Notes: generated by a model from the sequence alone, not told the origin. A stretch of 21,922 nt of DNA from Fidelibacterota bacterium (GCA_004124535.1 SCKQ01000040.1:1-21922), one strand, 5' to 3'; counted from the stretch's first letter, positions 1 through 8,840 are shown. Numbers and translations: made by a program.

Positions 1-1
1 A

Positions 2-1735
2 GGAAAAAACGCAATTGAAATGCGGAGTGTATTACCCAATGCATTTTTATTTGGCTTTACTGGAACACCCATTGACAACGCAGATAGAAATACCCATCGC
101 AATTTTGGTTTGCGCGATGATGGCAATGTAGAACGATACATAGACCTCTATAACATCCGTCAAGCAATAGAAGATGGTGCCACAGTTCCAGTGCATTATC
201 AGTTGCGAAACAGCAAATGGCACATGGATGGAGAAGATTTAGATAAAATTGTTGAAGGCGCTTATGGTGAAATCTTGGATGAGGATGAATTAGCTGCTTT
301 GAAGACAAAGGCAGGCAAGTATGGTACGTTCATGATGACTCCAGAGCGGCTAGAGTCCATTGCACATGATATAGCGGAACATTTCAAAGGGCACGTTGAA
401 CCAAATGGGTATAAGGCTCAAGTAGTCTGTTTCAACCGTAAAGCATGTGTAATCATTAAAGAACATTTAGATGAATTGCTTGGTGATGGTGTATGTGACA
501 TTATCTACACAGGTGCACAGAATGATGAAGAAGCCTTACGGAAATACCATTATTCTCGTGAGAAGCAAAAAGATATTGTTAGACGATTTAAACAACAAGA
601 TGACCCGTTAAAGATTTTATTGGTACAAAGCATGTTGCTGACTGGTTTTGATGCACCAGTTGAGAAGGTGATGTACTTAGACAGGCCGATAAAGGACCAC
701 ACACTTTTGCAAGCCATCGCTAGGACTAACCGTCCTTACCTAAATAAACAAAGTGGCATCATTATTGATTATTGTGGAGTACTAAAGAATCTTCGGCAGG
801 CTCTTAATTTCAATGAGAATGATATAGAAGGTTGCCTGATTGATTTTGATGAGCTAAAAAGGCAATTACCCGACTTAATTGATGAGTTTATGAATTTCTT
901 CCGTGGTATGAATATGGATAACCTAGCGGCATGTTTAAAACATATTGAAAAGAATAAGCTCGAGTCGGATATATTAGATACATACAAGCGGTTGCAGCTC
1001 ACATATGAAACCATAGCGCCTGACCCATTCGTGCTTGAGTTCTATGATGATTATAAAATGGCAACCCAGATTGTATTGGCCTGGAAGCAAATGTCAAATG
1101 ATGGTGAACCTGCAGTTGATGATGAATATTTAGCCAATACAAAAAAGCTTATTCAGGAGCATATAGATGTTTCCGCTATTAATCAGGCTGCACCCATTTT
1201 CGTAGTAGATGATAATTATCTTAGACGAATTGATGAATTGCCATTAGACCAGGGACATCGAGAGATGCTAATTGAGAAGCGCTTGCGTTCAGTTCTTGTC
1301 GTACGCTTAGGAAATCTACCCGTATATAAAACTTTAATGGAACGGTTGGATGCGATAATTGAGCAAAAGGATTTAGATATTCAGCAATCCATTGGTTTGC
1401 TTACTGAGTTAACCGGTGAAGTAAACGAAGCGATGAAAGAAGAAGCTGATATGAAATTATCTAAAGGTGAGTTGGCGATAAATCAACTTGTTGCTGGAAA
1501 AACAAATTATGCTAAGCCTGATGAATTAGCTAGCCGTCTTACCAACATTATCGCAGAGCATACCTTTCCAGGCTGGCAAAACCAGCCCAGTGTCCAAGCG
1601 ACAATTAAACGAGATATAATTATTGGTATGGCAGAATATGCTAAAGAAAATGATGATACGAGTATGGACCCAGATGGATATTCAAAATTTGGAATGGAAG
1701 CCATGAAATATGTGGAGCAGCATTTCAGTGGCTGA
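2..1735 (+). CDS. hsdR: Type I restriction enzyme R subunit (HsdR), 3' part
   Basis: This is the motor and C-terminal part of the restriction subunit of a type I restriction-modification enzyme, which translocates DNA by ATP hydrolysis and cuts unmodified DNA. The reading frame is open from base 2, before the first ATG at 20, so the gene is cut by the window edge; the N-terminal nuclease domain and Walker A motif lie outside. Visible superfamily 2 helicase motifs are FGFTGTP (about nt 50-70, motif III), a motif V-like segment ending TGFDAP (about 640-661) and QAIARTNRP (about 710-736, motif VI). After these comes a long helical C-terminal region of the kind HsdR uses to dock on the methylase-specificity core. 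The last 26 bases overlap the next gene. No hsdM or hsdS is visible; they would have to lie upstream. Confidence 0.93.
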   Translation, partial: GKNAIEMRSVLPNAFLFGFTGTPIDNADRNTHRNFGLRDDGNVERYIDLYNIRQAIEDGATVPVHYQLRNSKWHMDGEDLDKIVEGAYGEILDEDELAALKTKAGKYGTFMMTPERLESIAHDIAEHFKGHVEPNGYKAQVVCFNRKACVIIKEHLDELLGDGVCDIIYTGAQNDEEALRKYHYSREKQKDIVRRFKQQDDPLKILLVQSMLLTGFDAPVEKVMYLDRPIKDHTLLQAIARTNRPYLNKQSGIIIDYCGVLKNLRQALNFNENDIEGCLIDFDELKRQLPDLIDEFMNFFRGMNMDNLAACLKHIEKNKLESDILDTYKRLQLTYETIAPDPFVLEFYDDYKMATQIVLAWKQMSNDGEPAVDDEYLANTKKLIQEHIDVSAINQAAPIFVVDDNYLRRIDELPLDQGHREMLIEKRLRSVLVVRLGNLPVYKTLMERLDAIIEQKDLDIQQSIGLLTELTGEVNEAMKEEADMKLSKGELAINQLVAGKTNYAKPDELASRLTNIIAEHTFPGWQNQPSVQATIKRDIIIGMAEYAKENDDTSMDPDGYSKFGMEAMKYVEQHFSG

Positions 1736-2291
1736 AGCAATAACAATTACTTTGCCTGATGTTGGGGATGTTTTGTTAGAACGGAGTTACCGTGCTAAAC
1801 ATATTAACATTTCCGTTAAGCCACCTTCAAAAGTGAGAGTGGCAGTACCCGTTGGTGTAGAATTTGAAAAAGCGCAGCGTATTGCTGAGCAAAGGACAGA
1901 CTGGATAAAAAAACAATTAAGAAAATATTCACAATCCAAAGCGAAGCGATTATTAAAAAAACCAGATGGTAATGAATTAATTGTGGTAAAAAAATATCTA
2001 AGAGATAGAGTTGATTATCTTGCGAAACGCCATGGATTTCAATATAATAATCTCGCTTTTAAGAGTATGATGACACGATGGGGGAGTTGCAGTCCAAAAA
2101 ATAATATTAGTCTGAATATTTTGATGGCACAGTTGTCAAAAGACATTCAAGATTACATTATTCTTCACGAATTATTGCATACAAGAATTAAAGACCACGG
2201 AAAAGCTTACTGGGCAGAACTAGACAGATTAACAGGTGACGCAAAGGGAATTCATAAAGAACTAAAGGAAAAGTATAATATTTATAATTAA
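1710..2291 (+). CDS. YgjP-type (DUF45, M48-like) zinc metallopeptidase
   Basis: A 193-residue protein of the YgjP/DUF45 family (SprT/WLM-like zincins). The signature is intact: RWGSCSPKNN at about residues 123-132, then HELLH at 153-157 with H153 and H157 as zinc ligands and E154 as the catalytic base, and a third ligand H163 in KDHGKAYW. The N-terminal half (about 15-75) is the usual small beta-rich lead-in with an RxxDWIKKQ-like helix. The start codon lies inside the end of hsdR (26-base overlap), so the two are probably translated together. Such peptidases are often encoded next to type I restriction operons; a role in turning over the restriction enzyme is plausible but unproven. The family assignment is firm; the substrate is unknown. 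Confidence 0.9.
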   Translation: MWSSISVAEAITITLPDVGDVLLERSYRAKHINISVKPPSKVRVAVPVGVEFEKAQRIAEQRTDWIKKQLRKYSQSKAKRLLKKPDGNELIVVKKYLRDRVDYLAKRHGFQYNNLAFKSMMTRWGSCSPKNNISLNILMAQLSKDIQDYIILHELLHTRIKDHGKAYWAELDRLTGDAKGIHKELKEKYNIYN

Positions 2292-2297
2292 GATAAT

Positions 2298-2336
2298 ATG
2301 GATGTAAATGAGTTCATTGAATTAGTAGAAAAATAA
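2298..2336 (+). pseudogene. Possible 12-codon gene remnant at the restriction operon border
   Basis: Seven bases after the metallopeptidase stop, an ATG opens MDVNEFIELVEK and stops 8 bases before the first intergenic repeat. Its composition (acidic and amphipathic) resembles the start of a real protein. It may be the first codons of a gene lost when the repeat-bounded region was joined to the restriction operon. It is too short to identify and could be chance. Confidence 0.2.
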
Positions 2337-2343
2337 TATCAAG

Positions 2344-2405
2344 CTCCACGCATTAGCGGGTTTTTTGTTTATAGACATTTAGGACTGGCAAGGTGTAAAA
2401 TTGCT
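2344..2405 (+). repeat. Intergenic terminator-promoter repeat, copy A
   Basis: First of eight related copies. It has an imperfect hairpin (CGC-ATTA-GCG core, arms extended with one mismatch) and six T residues (2361-2366), then GTTTATAGACATTTAGG, then GACTGGCAAGGTGTAAAATTGC. The hairpin can end transcription from the restriction operon, and the second half holds a promoter for the large secreted protein. Confidence 0.8.
2372..2401 (+). promoter_or_regulatory. Predicted sigma70-like promoter in repeat A
   Basis: TAGACA (2372-2377) and TAAAAT (2396-2401) are separated by 18 bases, with TG immediately before the -10. The ATG at 2424 is 22 bases beyond the -10, so the transcript would have a leader of about 15 bases without a Shine-Dalgarno sequence. 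The same arrangement recurs in repeats B, D and E. Confidence 0.6.
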
Positions 2406-2423
2406 CTTCAAGTAAATAATAAA

Positions 2424-5400
2424 ATGAAAAAGACATTAATATTATTACCATTATTACTGATTGTCTCAATAGCAAATGGTGTAGATCTAATTGTCGATCA
2501 AAGCGCGCTTTCGCAATATGGGACGGATAACTACCTTTTGTTTGATGGATTCGGCGACGGCCCTAGCCACAGTGTAACAGGTGTCGATGAGGTCCATCTA
2601 TGGAATGGAGAAGAAGAACCGCCTGACAATGCACCCACAGACTGGATCAATTATACCCAGGAAGCATTAGTCTATATGGACACATATGTGGCAGATGGTG
2701 CTACAGCCCATCATCGCGAAATCATGGGTAATGGCTGGCCGGGTGTCGGCGGTAATAGCTCGCAAAGGCCACCATCAATATCGATTCATTATGGCAACCA
2801 GATTAGATATGGATTTGGATTTGGGGTGGGCACTCAGGGAGCACGTGAAATAGTTGAGGGAACAGAAATACAACAAGAAACATGGCAACATATAGCCGTT
2901 ACGTTTGATGGTGAAACTTTAAAATTATATGTAAATGGTGAACTGGCACAAAGTGACAATCACGCAGGAGAGACTCCAGTCGCAGTACCGGTAAAAATGC
3001 TAGGCTCATCTTTCCGGGGAAAAATGGATGAGGTCCGAATGTGGAATGTGGCCAGGACCCAGGAACAGATTCAGGCAGCAGTGAATGATACTTTGAGTTT
3101 AGATGACAGAGAAGGACTGGTATCCTATTTTACAATGGATCTCAATGAAGATTGGAAGTTAATTGATAAAAGCGGAACTGTTGATCCTATTGGAATTTTT
3201 CCTGGGGACGTCCACGATGACTTTGATAATAATGAGATTTTACAAGAATATTATTCTGATGATTGTCCTAATGGACCCGATGGAAGCACCAATTGCCCAT
3301 ATCCCACCATCCGCAGTGCGATGGATGATGCACAGCCCGGGGACCGTATTTATATCAAGGGAGGGAGATATAATGAGCTTCTCAACAAATATCGGTTTAA
3401 TGGTTTTGATTGGCCTACTGGTTCAGTAGCTGCTCCAACAATCACTTTTGAAGGGTATCCCGGTGAAGATGTGAGGATCGATGGTACTGTACCCATTAAT
3501 GCAGAGTGGGAGTATCATGAAAATGGTATATGGAAAGCGGTTCTGGATATGGATGCCGTTTCAAAACATATCTTGAGGCCGGTTGATACCCTCTACAGTG
3601 TGTTTGTGGATGACCGGTATATGATTCCTGCTCTTCCCTTTAATATAAAAAATCCTACCGATCCCACCACCGGTAATCCAATGAACCCTGAGCCGAATAC
3701 TGTTTGGGAAAATATTGGAAAAAATCCTTTCTTATATAGCCCAGATAGTTCCGATGCATGGCCGTATTTAGACTCCCCGGCCTATCCTAATGGCATTGAT
3801 TATTATTTACCTGGGGAATATGCAAATTTAGATACAGTGGAAGAGTGGTCATTTAATGCTAGCACGAGCACCTTATACATCTACCCAGGTGAAAATTTCA
3901 ACTTTGCATCCCCAAATGTCCGGGTAAGGGTGAGGGTAATAAATATAAATTTTTTAGACTCGGATAATCTTGAATTCAGAAATATCCATTTTTTTGCCGG
4001 CGCACAAATTTTCAGTAATTGCAATTATAGGACTATGGAAGATTGCAGATTTTCATTCGGTGCGTTCTTTGGCGCAGAATCCAAGATAAACACTGGCAAC
4101 AGTAATGGTTACAGTGACCATATGACCATTAGAAATTGTATCTTCGAGTATAGCAATGGCCGATCTCCTTTTTGGGGTATTGGCCATAGATCAACCGTTG
4201 AAAATGTTCTAGTCAGATATAATGATTGGTTTCATGGTTCTGCTAACTATATAGGTGGAGACCATGCAGGCCCTGCATACTATCGTTATCTTACAGTAGA
4301 GAATAGCACCAATGCCGGTCTCTGGCCAGGAAGGGGTGCTTTGGTAGAATATAGCCGCTTTGAAAATCTATATGATGGCGTAGACGGCAGTGGCATTCAA
4401 CGAAATGGAGCGAATGCTGAATATAGCACAACGCGTTACTCGTGGATCATAAATATGCCGGGTTTGAATGGTATGCGGTTTAATAGTGCCTGCGGCGGCT
4501 CTGAAGGAGATGTGCATCATGTTGTTGCCATAGGTGCCGGTCGTGGTATGAAACTGAAAGGTGACTATCATGAAGTGTACCATGTTACTGCATACGATAA
4601 TAGGAGGAACGATATCTCTCTTGGATGGGGTAAGTATTGTGGTCCGGATAGGGGAGGGGCTTCTGAACCTGGGAATCTTAACTCCAGAATCCTTAACAGT
4701 ATTGCAGAAAGCTCATTGGATTGTAGCTCACCCGACTGCAAGCCCACAGCAGGCCTGACGGAAGCTGATTCCCTTATTGAAGACATTTTGAATTATGAAA
4801 CATTTGCAGCTTCGGGCATCTGGTATGGTCGATTTTTGAGGCGTTGTGTGTCTAATTGGTGCTCTTACTTTCCTGCACCGCAAATTGAACTGGCAGCCCC
4901 CTGGTATGCCTGGCATGCTGAATCTGAAGAAACTCTTATGGAAGAGTTTGGTGAAGTACCATGGGATGACCAAAGGCAGAGTTATGATTTTCGCCCCAAG
5001 AAAGGATCTAATTTGATTGATGCTGGCGTGATAGTGCCAGGAATCAATGATGGTTTGGATAGTCGCGACAATGCCCCAAGTCATGGCCTTTGGCTGGATA
5101 GCCGTCCGGATGAACCATGGCTGGGAGTATACAATCCAGTTGGTGCGGATTTTAATCACCCGCCTACGTATCCTGGACAGAACCGCAGGTTTGTAGGAGC
5201 TGCGCCCGACATTGGCGCCTATGAATATGGCGATTCCGTCTACTGGATCCCGGGATACAGGTATCCTTATCCCAGTGTTCCCATACCCAATGATAATGCA
5301 ATGGATGTTCCCATAGATTACAGTGTAGTCTGGAATTATCCCTATAAAAAGGATTATACCGGCACAACGGCGACAGTTACTTTAAGCGGGCCCGGCGTAA

Positions 5401-6761
5401 ACAGAACTGAGACTTTTCAGTATCCAAATAATGTGCTTTTCCAAACGTTTAAACCGGGCGGGACCTACACCTGGTCCGTTTCGGTGGACGGCATCAGTGG
5501 GGGCAACTGGACTTTCACGGTCGCTGATAAAATGTATCCCACGAATGATCGATCAATAGATACAGTGGCTGTAGATAGTGCCCTCATTCCATTTATCCAC
5601 ATTGATGAATTTCATGGGGAAACCATTCTGAGAGTGAAGAAAAATAATTTGGCCTTTTTACGTTTTGATATTCCAACATCTCTCAATTACAGCTGCACCA
5701 TTCATTTAAACTTAGTCCCGCAAAACGTTTCACTAGCTGAAGGTGGCGGCATCATTCTTTACGCATTTGATTCGGACTGGGGAGAAAGATTGACTGATGA
5801 AAATAACATAGGCATTATTGATCATAGTTTATTAACACCGTTAGATACGCTGTATGCCTTGGAGCCGGAAACCCCGGTATCTTTCGATTTAACTGATAAT
5901 ATTAATTCCGCTTGTAGCGATCACTCTTTTGCTTTGGGCGTTTTGGATTCTACAGATAACGTAACTTTTTACAGTAAAGAAAAAGAATATGATCAAAGGG
6001 CTAATAACTATGCCCCCCGAATGAATCTTTGGCCCAGTCTTTCTTTTCAGGAATGTATTTATACTGTTCTACCATCAGTTTACCCTGGTGATACGGACAA
6101 CAATGGAGTTGTGAATGAATTTGATATTCTGCCTTTAGCCACTTATTTTTACCAAACCGGCCCACAACGTTGTACAGCTGGTTATGGCTGGTTACCGTCG
6201 CCTTTTGACTCTCTCTGGGTATTGAATTCTGCTGCCACATATGCCGATGCCAACGGAGACGGTATTATTGATGAGAGTGATTTATTCGGGATCGCGCTTA
6301 ACTGGGGCAAGAGCCATGGGGACCGTTCGGACAATTTTGTAATTGATCCAGGTGACAGTACATTGGTTACCCTACATAAACCTGCACTTGAAGAATTATA
6401 CCAGGCATTGGGTGGAGATGGTGAGCCGGCACGGAAGATGAGATCACTTTTGGAAAGAATTTTAGGCATGGCAAACATACCTGATAAATTCTCTCTGTAT
6501 CAGAACTATCCCAACCCTTTCAACCCCATCACTACAATCAGATACGATCTTCCAGAACAGAGTCACGTAAATATTGTCATTTATGATATGCTGGGTAGAG
6601 AAGTAACTCACCTTGTCAACGCCACCTTGGAAGCCGGCTACAGGTCAATACAATGGAATTCTACCAATAGTTTTGGCAAGCCCGTAAGTGCGGGAGTCTA
6701 CATCTACCGGATACAGGCTGGGAAATTCATGCAGGCCAGGAAGATGGTGCTGTTGAAATGA
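2424..6761 (+). CDS. Large secreted beta-helix protein with LamG, dockerin and T9SS sorting tail
   Basis: A 1445-residue exported protein. In order: signal peptide (1-19, ends SIANG); a LamG/concanavalin-like domain (about 30-240, with WQHIAVTF at 154 and the MWNVARTQEQI ending typical of LamG at about 206); a right-handed beta-helix region opening with YPTIRSAMDDAQPGDRIYIK (about 293) and running to about 860; an Ig-like stretch; a DNRLRE-like beta domain (about 1040-1190); a dockerin-type pair of calcium loops (GDTDNNG at about 1222, DANGDGIIDESD at about 1274); and a type IX sorting domain from about 1356 (LYQNYPNPFNP, then AGVYIYRIQAG, ending KMVLLK). Beta-helices of this type usually bind or cleave polysaccharide; no specific catalytic site could be assigned. 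It lies 25 bases upstream of a cohesin-bearing lipoprotein gene, suggesting a binding pair. Confidence 0.88.
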   Translation: MKKTLILLPLLLIVSIANGVDLIVDQSALSQYGTDNYLLFDGFGDGPSHSVTGVDEVHLWNGEEEPPDNAPTDWINYTQEALVYMDTYVADGATAHHREIMGNGWPGVGGNSSQRPPSISIHYGNQIRYGFGFGVGTQGAREIVEGTEIQQETWQHIAVTFDGETLKLYVNGELAQSDNHAGETPVAVPVKMLGSSFRGKMDEVRMWNVARTQEQIQAAVNDTLSLDDREGLVSYFTMDLNEDWKLIDKSGTVDPIGIFPGDVHDDFDNNEILQEYYSDDCPNGPDGSTNCPYPTIRSAMDDAQPGDRIYIKGGRYNELLNKYRFNGFDWPTGSVAAPTITFEGYPGEDVRIDGTVPINAEWEYHENGIWKAVLDMDAVSKHILRPVDTLYSVFVDDRYMIPALPFNIKNPTDPTTGNPMNPEPNTVWENIGKNPFLYSPDSSDAWPYLDSPAYPNGIDYYLPGEYANLDTVEEWSFNASTSTLYIYPGENFNFASPNVRVRVRVININFLDSDNLEFRNIHFFAGAQIFSNCNYRTMEDCRFSFGAFFGAESKINTGNSNGYSDHMTIRNCIFEYSNGRSPFWGIGHRSTVENVLVRYNDWFHGSANYIGGDHAGPAYYRYLTVENSTNAGLWPGRGALVEYSRFENLYDGVDGSGIQRNGANAEYSTTRYSWIINMPGLNGMRFNSACGGSEGDVHHVVAIGAGRGMKLKGDYHEVYHVTAYDNRRNDISLGWGKYCGPDRGGASEPGNLNSRILNSIAESSLDCSSPDCKPTAGLTEADSLIEDILNYETFAASGIWYGRFLRRCVSNWCSYFPAPQIELAAPWYAWHAESEETLMEEFGEVPWDDQRQSYDFRPKKGSNLIDAGVIVPGINDGLDSRDNAPSHGLWLDSRPDEPWLGVYNPVGADFNHPPTYPGQNRRFVGAAPDIGAYEYGDSVYWIPGYRYPYPSVPIPNDNAMDVPIDYSVVWNYPYKKDYTGTTATVTLSGPGVNRTETFQYPNNVLFQTFKPGGTYTWSVSVDGISGGNWTFTVADKMYPTNDRSIDTVAVDSALIPFIHIDEFHGETILRVKKNNLAFLRFDIPTSLNYSCTIHLNLVPQNVSLAEGGGIILYAFDSDWGERLTDENNIGIIDHSLLTPLDTLYALEPETPVSFDLTDNINSACSDHSFALGVLDSTDNVTFYSKEKEYDQRANNYAPRMNLWPSLSFQECIYTVLPSVYPGDTDNNGVVNEFDILPLATYFYQTGPQRCTAGYGWLPSPFDSLWVLNSAATYADANGDGIIDESDLFGIALNWGKSHGDRSDNFVIDPGDSTLVTLHKPALEELYQALGGDGEPARKMRSLLERILGMANIPDKFSLYQNYPNPFNPITTIRYDLPEQSHVNIVIYDMLGREVTHLVNATLEAGYRSIQWNSTNSFGKPVSAGVYIYRIQAGKFMQARKMVLLK

Positions 6762-6786
6762 TAAAATTCAAGGAAGGAATGGAAAG

Positions 6787-7563
6787 GTGTTAAAGAAAAA
6801 CACAATATTCATTTTGTTCTTTGGTGTAATATTAACCAACTGTGGGCTTTTTGATAATGAGGATGAATCAATCGATAGCCCTATTGCCGCATTCGAAGCT
6901 GAACCTGCAGAAGGTTATGTTCCGTTGACAGTGACATTTACTAATAAATCTGATCCTGGCACAGGTAGTAATGTTGAGTACTTTTGGGATTTCGGTGATG
7001 GTGGTACAACAACAGCGGAGAATCCAGTTCATACTTTCACTGATGTCGGGTTTTTTTCCGTTACGTTGACAACTACAACAACTCATGGCAGTGATATTTC
7101 TGACCCGCGAGTGATTACAGTAAATACTACGGTAAATCCTCCAGTTTTGTTATTGTCATCCAGTTCTTCTTCAATAACAGTTGGCGGATCAACATCAATA
7201 TCACTGGAAATAACTGATTTGGTGATTTCCGTTTTTGGCGTCGAAATGCAGATAAGTTACAATGCAAGTGTTGTTGAGGTAGACACTTTAAGTTTTGTGC
7301 AGGGATCTTATTTTGGGACTAATGCAATTTCACTGTTTCAAATAGTGGATGATAAAATACATCTTTCGATAAGTGCAATTCATGGTGATGCCATGGTAAA
7401 TGGCACCGGTCAATTAGCTGCGTTTGAAGTAACCGGGCTTTCTTCAGGAACGAGTACATTTACAATTATACCTGAAGAGCTTCATTTTATTGATGATAAC
7501 GGAAATGAGGTGGATATCACGGATTATTTAGAAGTGAGAGATTTAACGGTTACCGTCCCATAA
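6787..7563 (+). CDS. PKD- and cohesin-domain lipoprotein
   Basis: A 258-residue lipoprotein. It starts with GTG at 6787, supported by AGGAAGGA at 6771-6778 (8-base spacing). The signal peptide ends in LTNC, with C19 as the lipidated residue, followed by an acidic stretch. Residues 30-112 form a PKD domain with the hallmark WDFGDG at 67-72 and NPVHTFTDVG after it. From about 120 to the end is a cohesin-like fold: SITVGGSTSISLEI, an FGVEMQISYNASVVEV segment, and AAFEVTGLSSGTSTFTI. Cohesins bind dockerins, and the gene directly upstream encodes a dockerin, so this may be the membrane-anchored receptor for that protein. The promoter is probably shared with the upstream gene. The PKD call is firm; cohesin is likely; the partnership is inferred. 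Confidence 0.85.
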   Translation: MLKKNTIFILFFGVILTNCGLFDNEDESIDSPIAAFEAEPAEGYVPLTVTFTNKSDPGTGSNVEYFWDFGDGGTTTAENPVHTFTDVGFFSVTLTTTTTHGSDISDPRVITVNTTVNPPVLLLSSSSSSITVGGSTSISLEITDLVISVFGVEMQISYNASVVEVDTLSFVQGSYFGTNAISLFQIVDDKIHLSISAIHGDAMVNGTGQLAAFEVTGLSSGTSTFTIIPEELHFIDDNGNEVDITDYLEVRDLTVTVP

Positions 7564-7582
7564 TCCAATGAAATGCCACCAA

Positions 7583-7651
7583 TTTATATCTAGATATCAG
7601 ATACAGGCTGGGGGATACATTAGCACTAAAAAGATGGTACTGTTGAAATAG
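7583..7651 (+). pseudogene. Remnant of a T9SS sorting tail
   Basis: After the cohesin gene stop, one frame (7595-7651) reads YQIQAGGYISTKKMVLLK and then a stop, which is the very end of a type IX sorting domain. At DNA level it matches the end of the large secreted protein (GATACAGGCTGGG, then AAGATGGT-CTGTTGAAAT). Removing the four bases GATA at about 7592-7596 would join it to an upstream TATATCTA and restore the expected YIYQIQAG. It is therefore a decayed tail of a lost gene, or of an earlier, longer form of the cohesin gene, whose frame differs by one base. Confidence 0.65.
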
Positions 7652-7676
7652 ATTAATTAATTAGGTAAACATCAAG

Positions 7677-7700
7677 CCCTGCCCAGTAGCGGGGTTTTTT
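7677..7700 (+). terminator. Rho-independent terminator in repeat B
   Basis: CCCTGC (7677-7682) pairs with GCGGGG (7689-7694) with one U-G wobble and the loop CCAGTA, followed directly by six T (7695-7700). Confidence 0.8.
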
Positions 7701-7705
7701 GTTTG

Positions 7706-7735
7706 TAGACATTTAGGACTGGCGGGGTGTAATAT
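7706..7735 (+). promoter_or_regulatory. Predicted promoter in repeat B, probably leaderless
   Basis: TAGACA (7706-7711), an 18-base spacer, TG and TAATAT (7730-7735). Only seven bases separate the -10 from the ATG at 7743, so the expected transcription start falls on or next to the start codon. There is no Shine-Dalgarno sequence. Confidence 0.65.
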
Positions 7736-7742
7736 TGCTATT

Positions 7743-8840
7743 ATGAAGCGATTTCTACCAATATTAATATTATTCTTAACTATTTTTTTGATGCAATGCG
7801 AAGATGAAACAGCTGATCAAGTTCAGCAGGAGAGCTCTTCTTCTATGACCCTGGATACACTTTTTGAAGGAAAGAGTGTTTATATCTCTGGTTTTTATTC
7901 TGATTCCATACAGATTACCCCGATAGCCTGTTACTGGAAGGACGGTGCGCGTATTGACCTCGATTACGGATGGGCGGAAGACATTAAGGTAGTAGATGGG
8001 GATATTTACGTGAGTGGCCGTTGGACTGATGAAACTGGCTGGAATGGATCATATTGTTATTGGGAAAATGGAGCAAGAACTGATCTGCAGGGTGGTACAC
8101 AAGATCTTGAGGTTGGAGCTATATTTGTTGATAATGGAGATGTGTATGTTGCCGGTACCCGAATAGTTGATGAGGGGCCTTTTGGAACTCCTATCGCCTG
8201 CTATTGGAAAAATGGTGCCCGAACTGATCTAACAACTTCCGAAATGGATGCTATGGCCTATGGTATTGGTGTTAATAATGGTGATGTGTATGTTACAGGC
8301 TGGAGGATACAGAACCATACGACACTCGCCTGCTATTGGAGAAATGGTGAGATAAATAACCTTCATGGTACAGCATACTTTGGTGAAGGACGTGATATTG
8401 CTTTTAAGGGTAATAATGTTTACATATCAGGGCATGTGGATAAAGCTTCCACTGATAGCTGGAATGCCTGTTACTGGAGGAATGGTAGTCGAGTAGATAT
8501 GGCGAGGAATACTTCTACTGGTGGTCATGTTATAGGTTCTGAAGCATTTGGTATTTTTATAGATGGTAGTGATATTTACCTTGCAGGATACAATATGATT
8601 GTGAATTTAAATAGTGTAGCGGTAAAATGGAGAAATGGCAATACACACGAACTAAGCGGCAACAGTGCTAATGTAGAATGGCACCATTTATGGGATATTG
8701 CGGTGGAAGAGGGTATAAAAATTTCTGTGGGGTATTTTTCACCTGATATTTCAAATGAATACAATTACGATCTGGGCTTACCACAATTTCCAATTTATTA
8801 TGTAAACGGTAAGCGTTATCAATTAGAAGACAGTGAGTAA
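7743..8840 (+). CDS. Lipoprotein with seven YWxNG repeats, likely a beta-propeller
   Basis: A 365-residue lipoprotein of unknown role. The signal peptide MKRFLPILILFLTIFLMQC places the lipidated cysteine at 19, followed by EDETAD. The body from about residue 47 is seven tandem units of roughly 40-50 residues. Each has a strand like VYISG/VYVAG/VYVTG and, some 15-25 residues later, ACYWxNGxRxDL. Units one to five are clear, the sixth reads AVKWRNGNTHEL and the seventh is degenerate (IYYVNGKRYQL). Seven four-stranded units would fit a closed seven-bladed propeller, a ligand-binding scaffold; no catalytic residues are evident. The gene stands alone between repeats B and C. Its promoter and signal-peptide start resemble those of the gene at 10070. 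The lipoprotein call is firm; the fold is inferred. Confidence 0.8.
   Translation: MKRFLPILILFLTIFLMQCEDETADQVQQESSSSMTLDTLFEGKSVYISGFYSDSIQITPIACYWKDGARIDLDYGWAEDIKVVDGDIYVSGRWTDETGWNGSYCYWENGARTDLQGGTQDLEVGAIFVDNGDVYVAGTRIVDEGPFGTPIACYWKNGARTDLTTSEMDAMAYGIGVNNGDVYVTGWRIQNHTTLACYWRNGEINNLHGTAYFGEGRDIAFKGNNVYISGHVDKASTDSWNACYWRNGSRVDMARNTSTGGHVIGSEAFGIFIDGSDIYLAGYNMIVNLNSVAVKWRNGNTHELSGNSANVEWHHLWDIAVEEGIKISVGYFSPDISNEYNYDLGLPQFPIYYVNGKRYQLEDSE

Larger units (their letters stand above)
7676..7740 (+). repeat. Intergenic terminator-promoter repeat, copy B
   Basis: A full copy: a hairpin with a six-base stem and CCAGTA loop, T6, GTTTGTAGACATTTAGG, then GACTGGCGGGGTGTAATATTGC. It separates the cohesin operon and its decayed tail from the next lipoprotein gene. 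Confidence 0.85.

Noticed and set aside
4728..5159. 143-codon open frame on the minus strand
   Set aside because: It lies inside the large secreted protein, has no recognisable domain and unlikely composition; a shadow frame.
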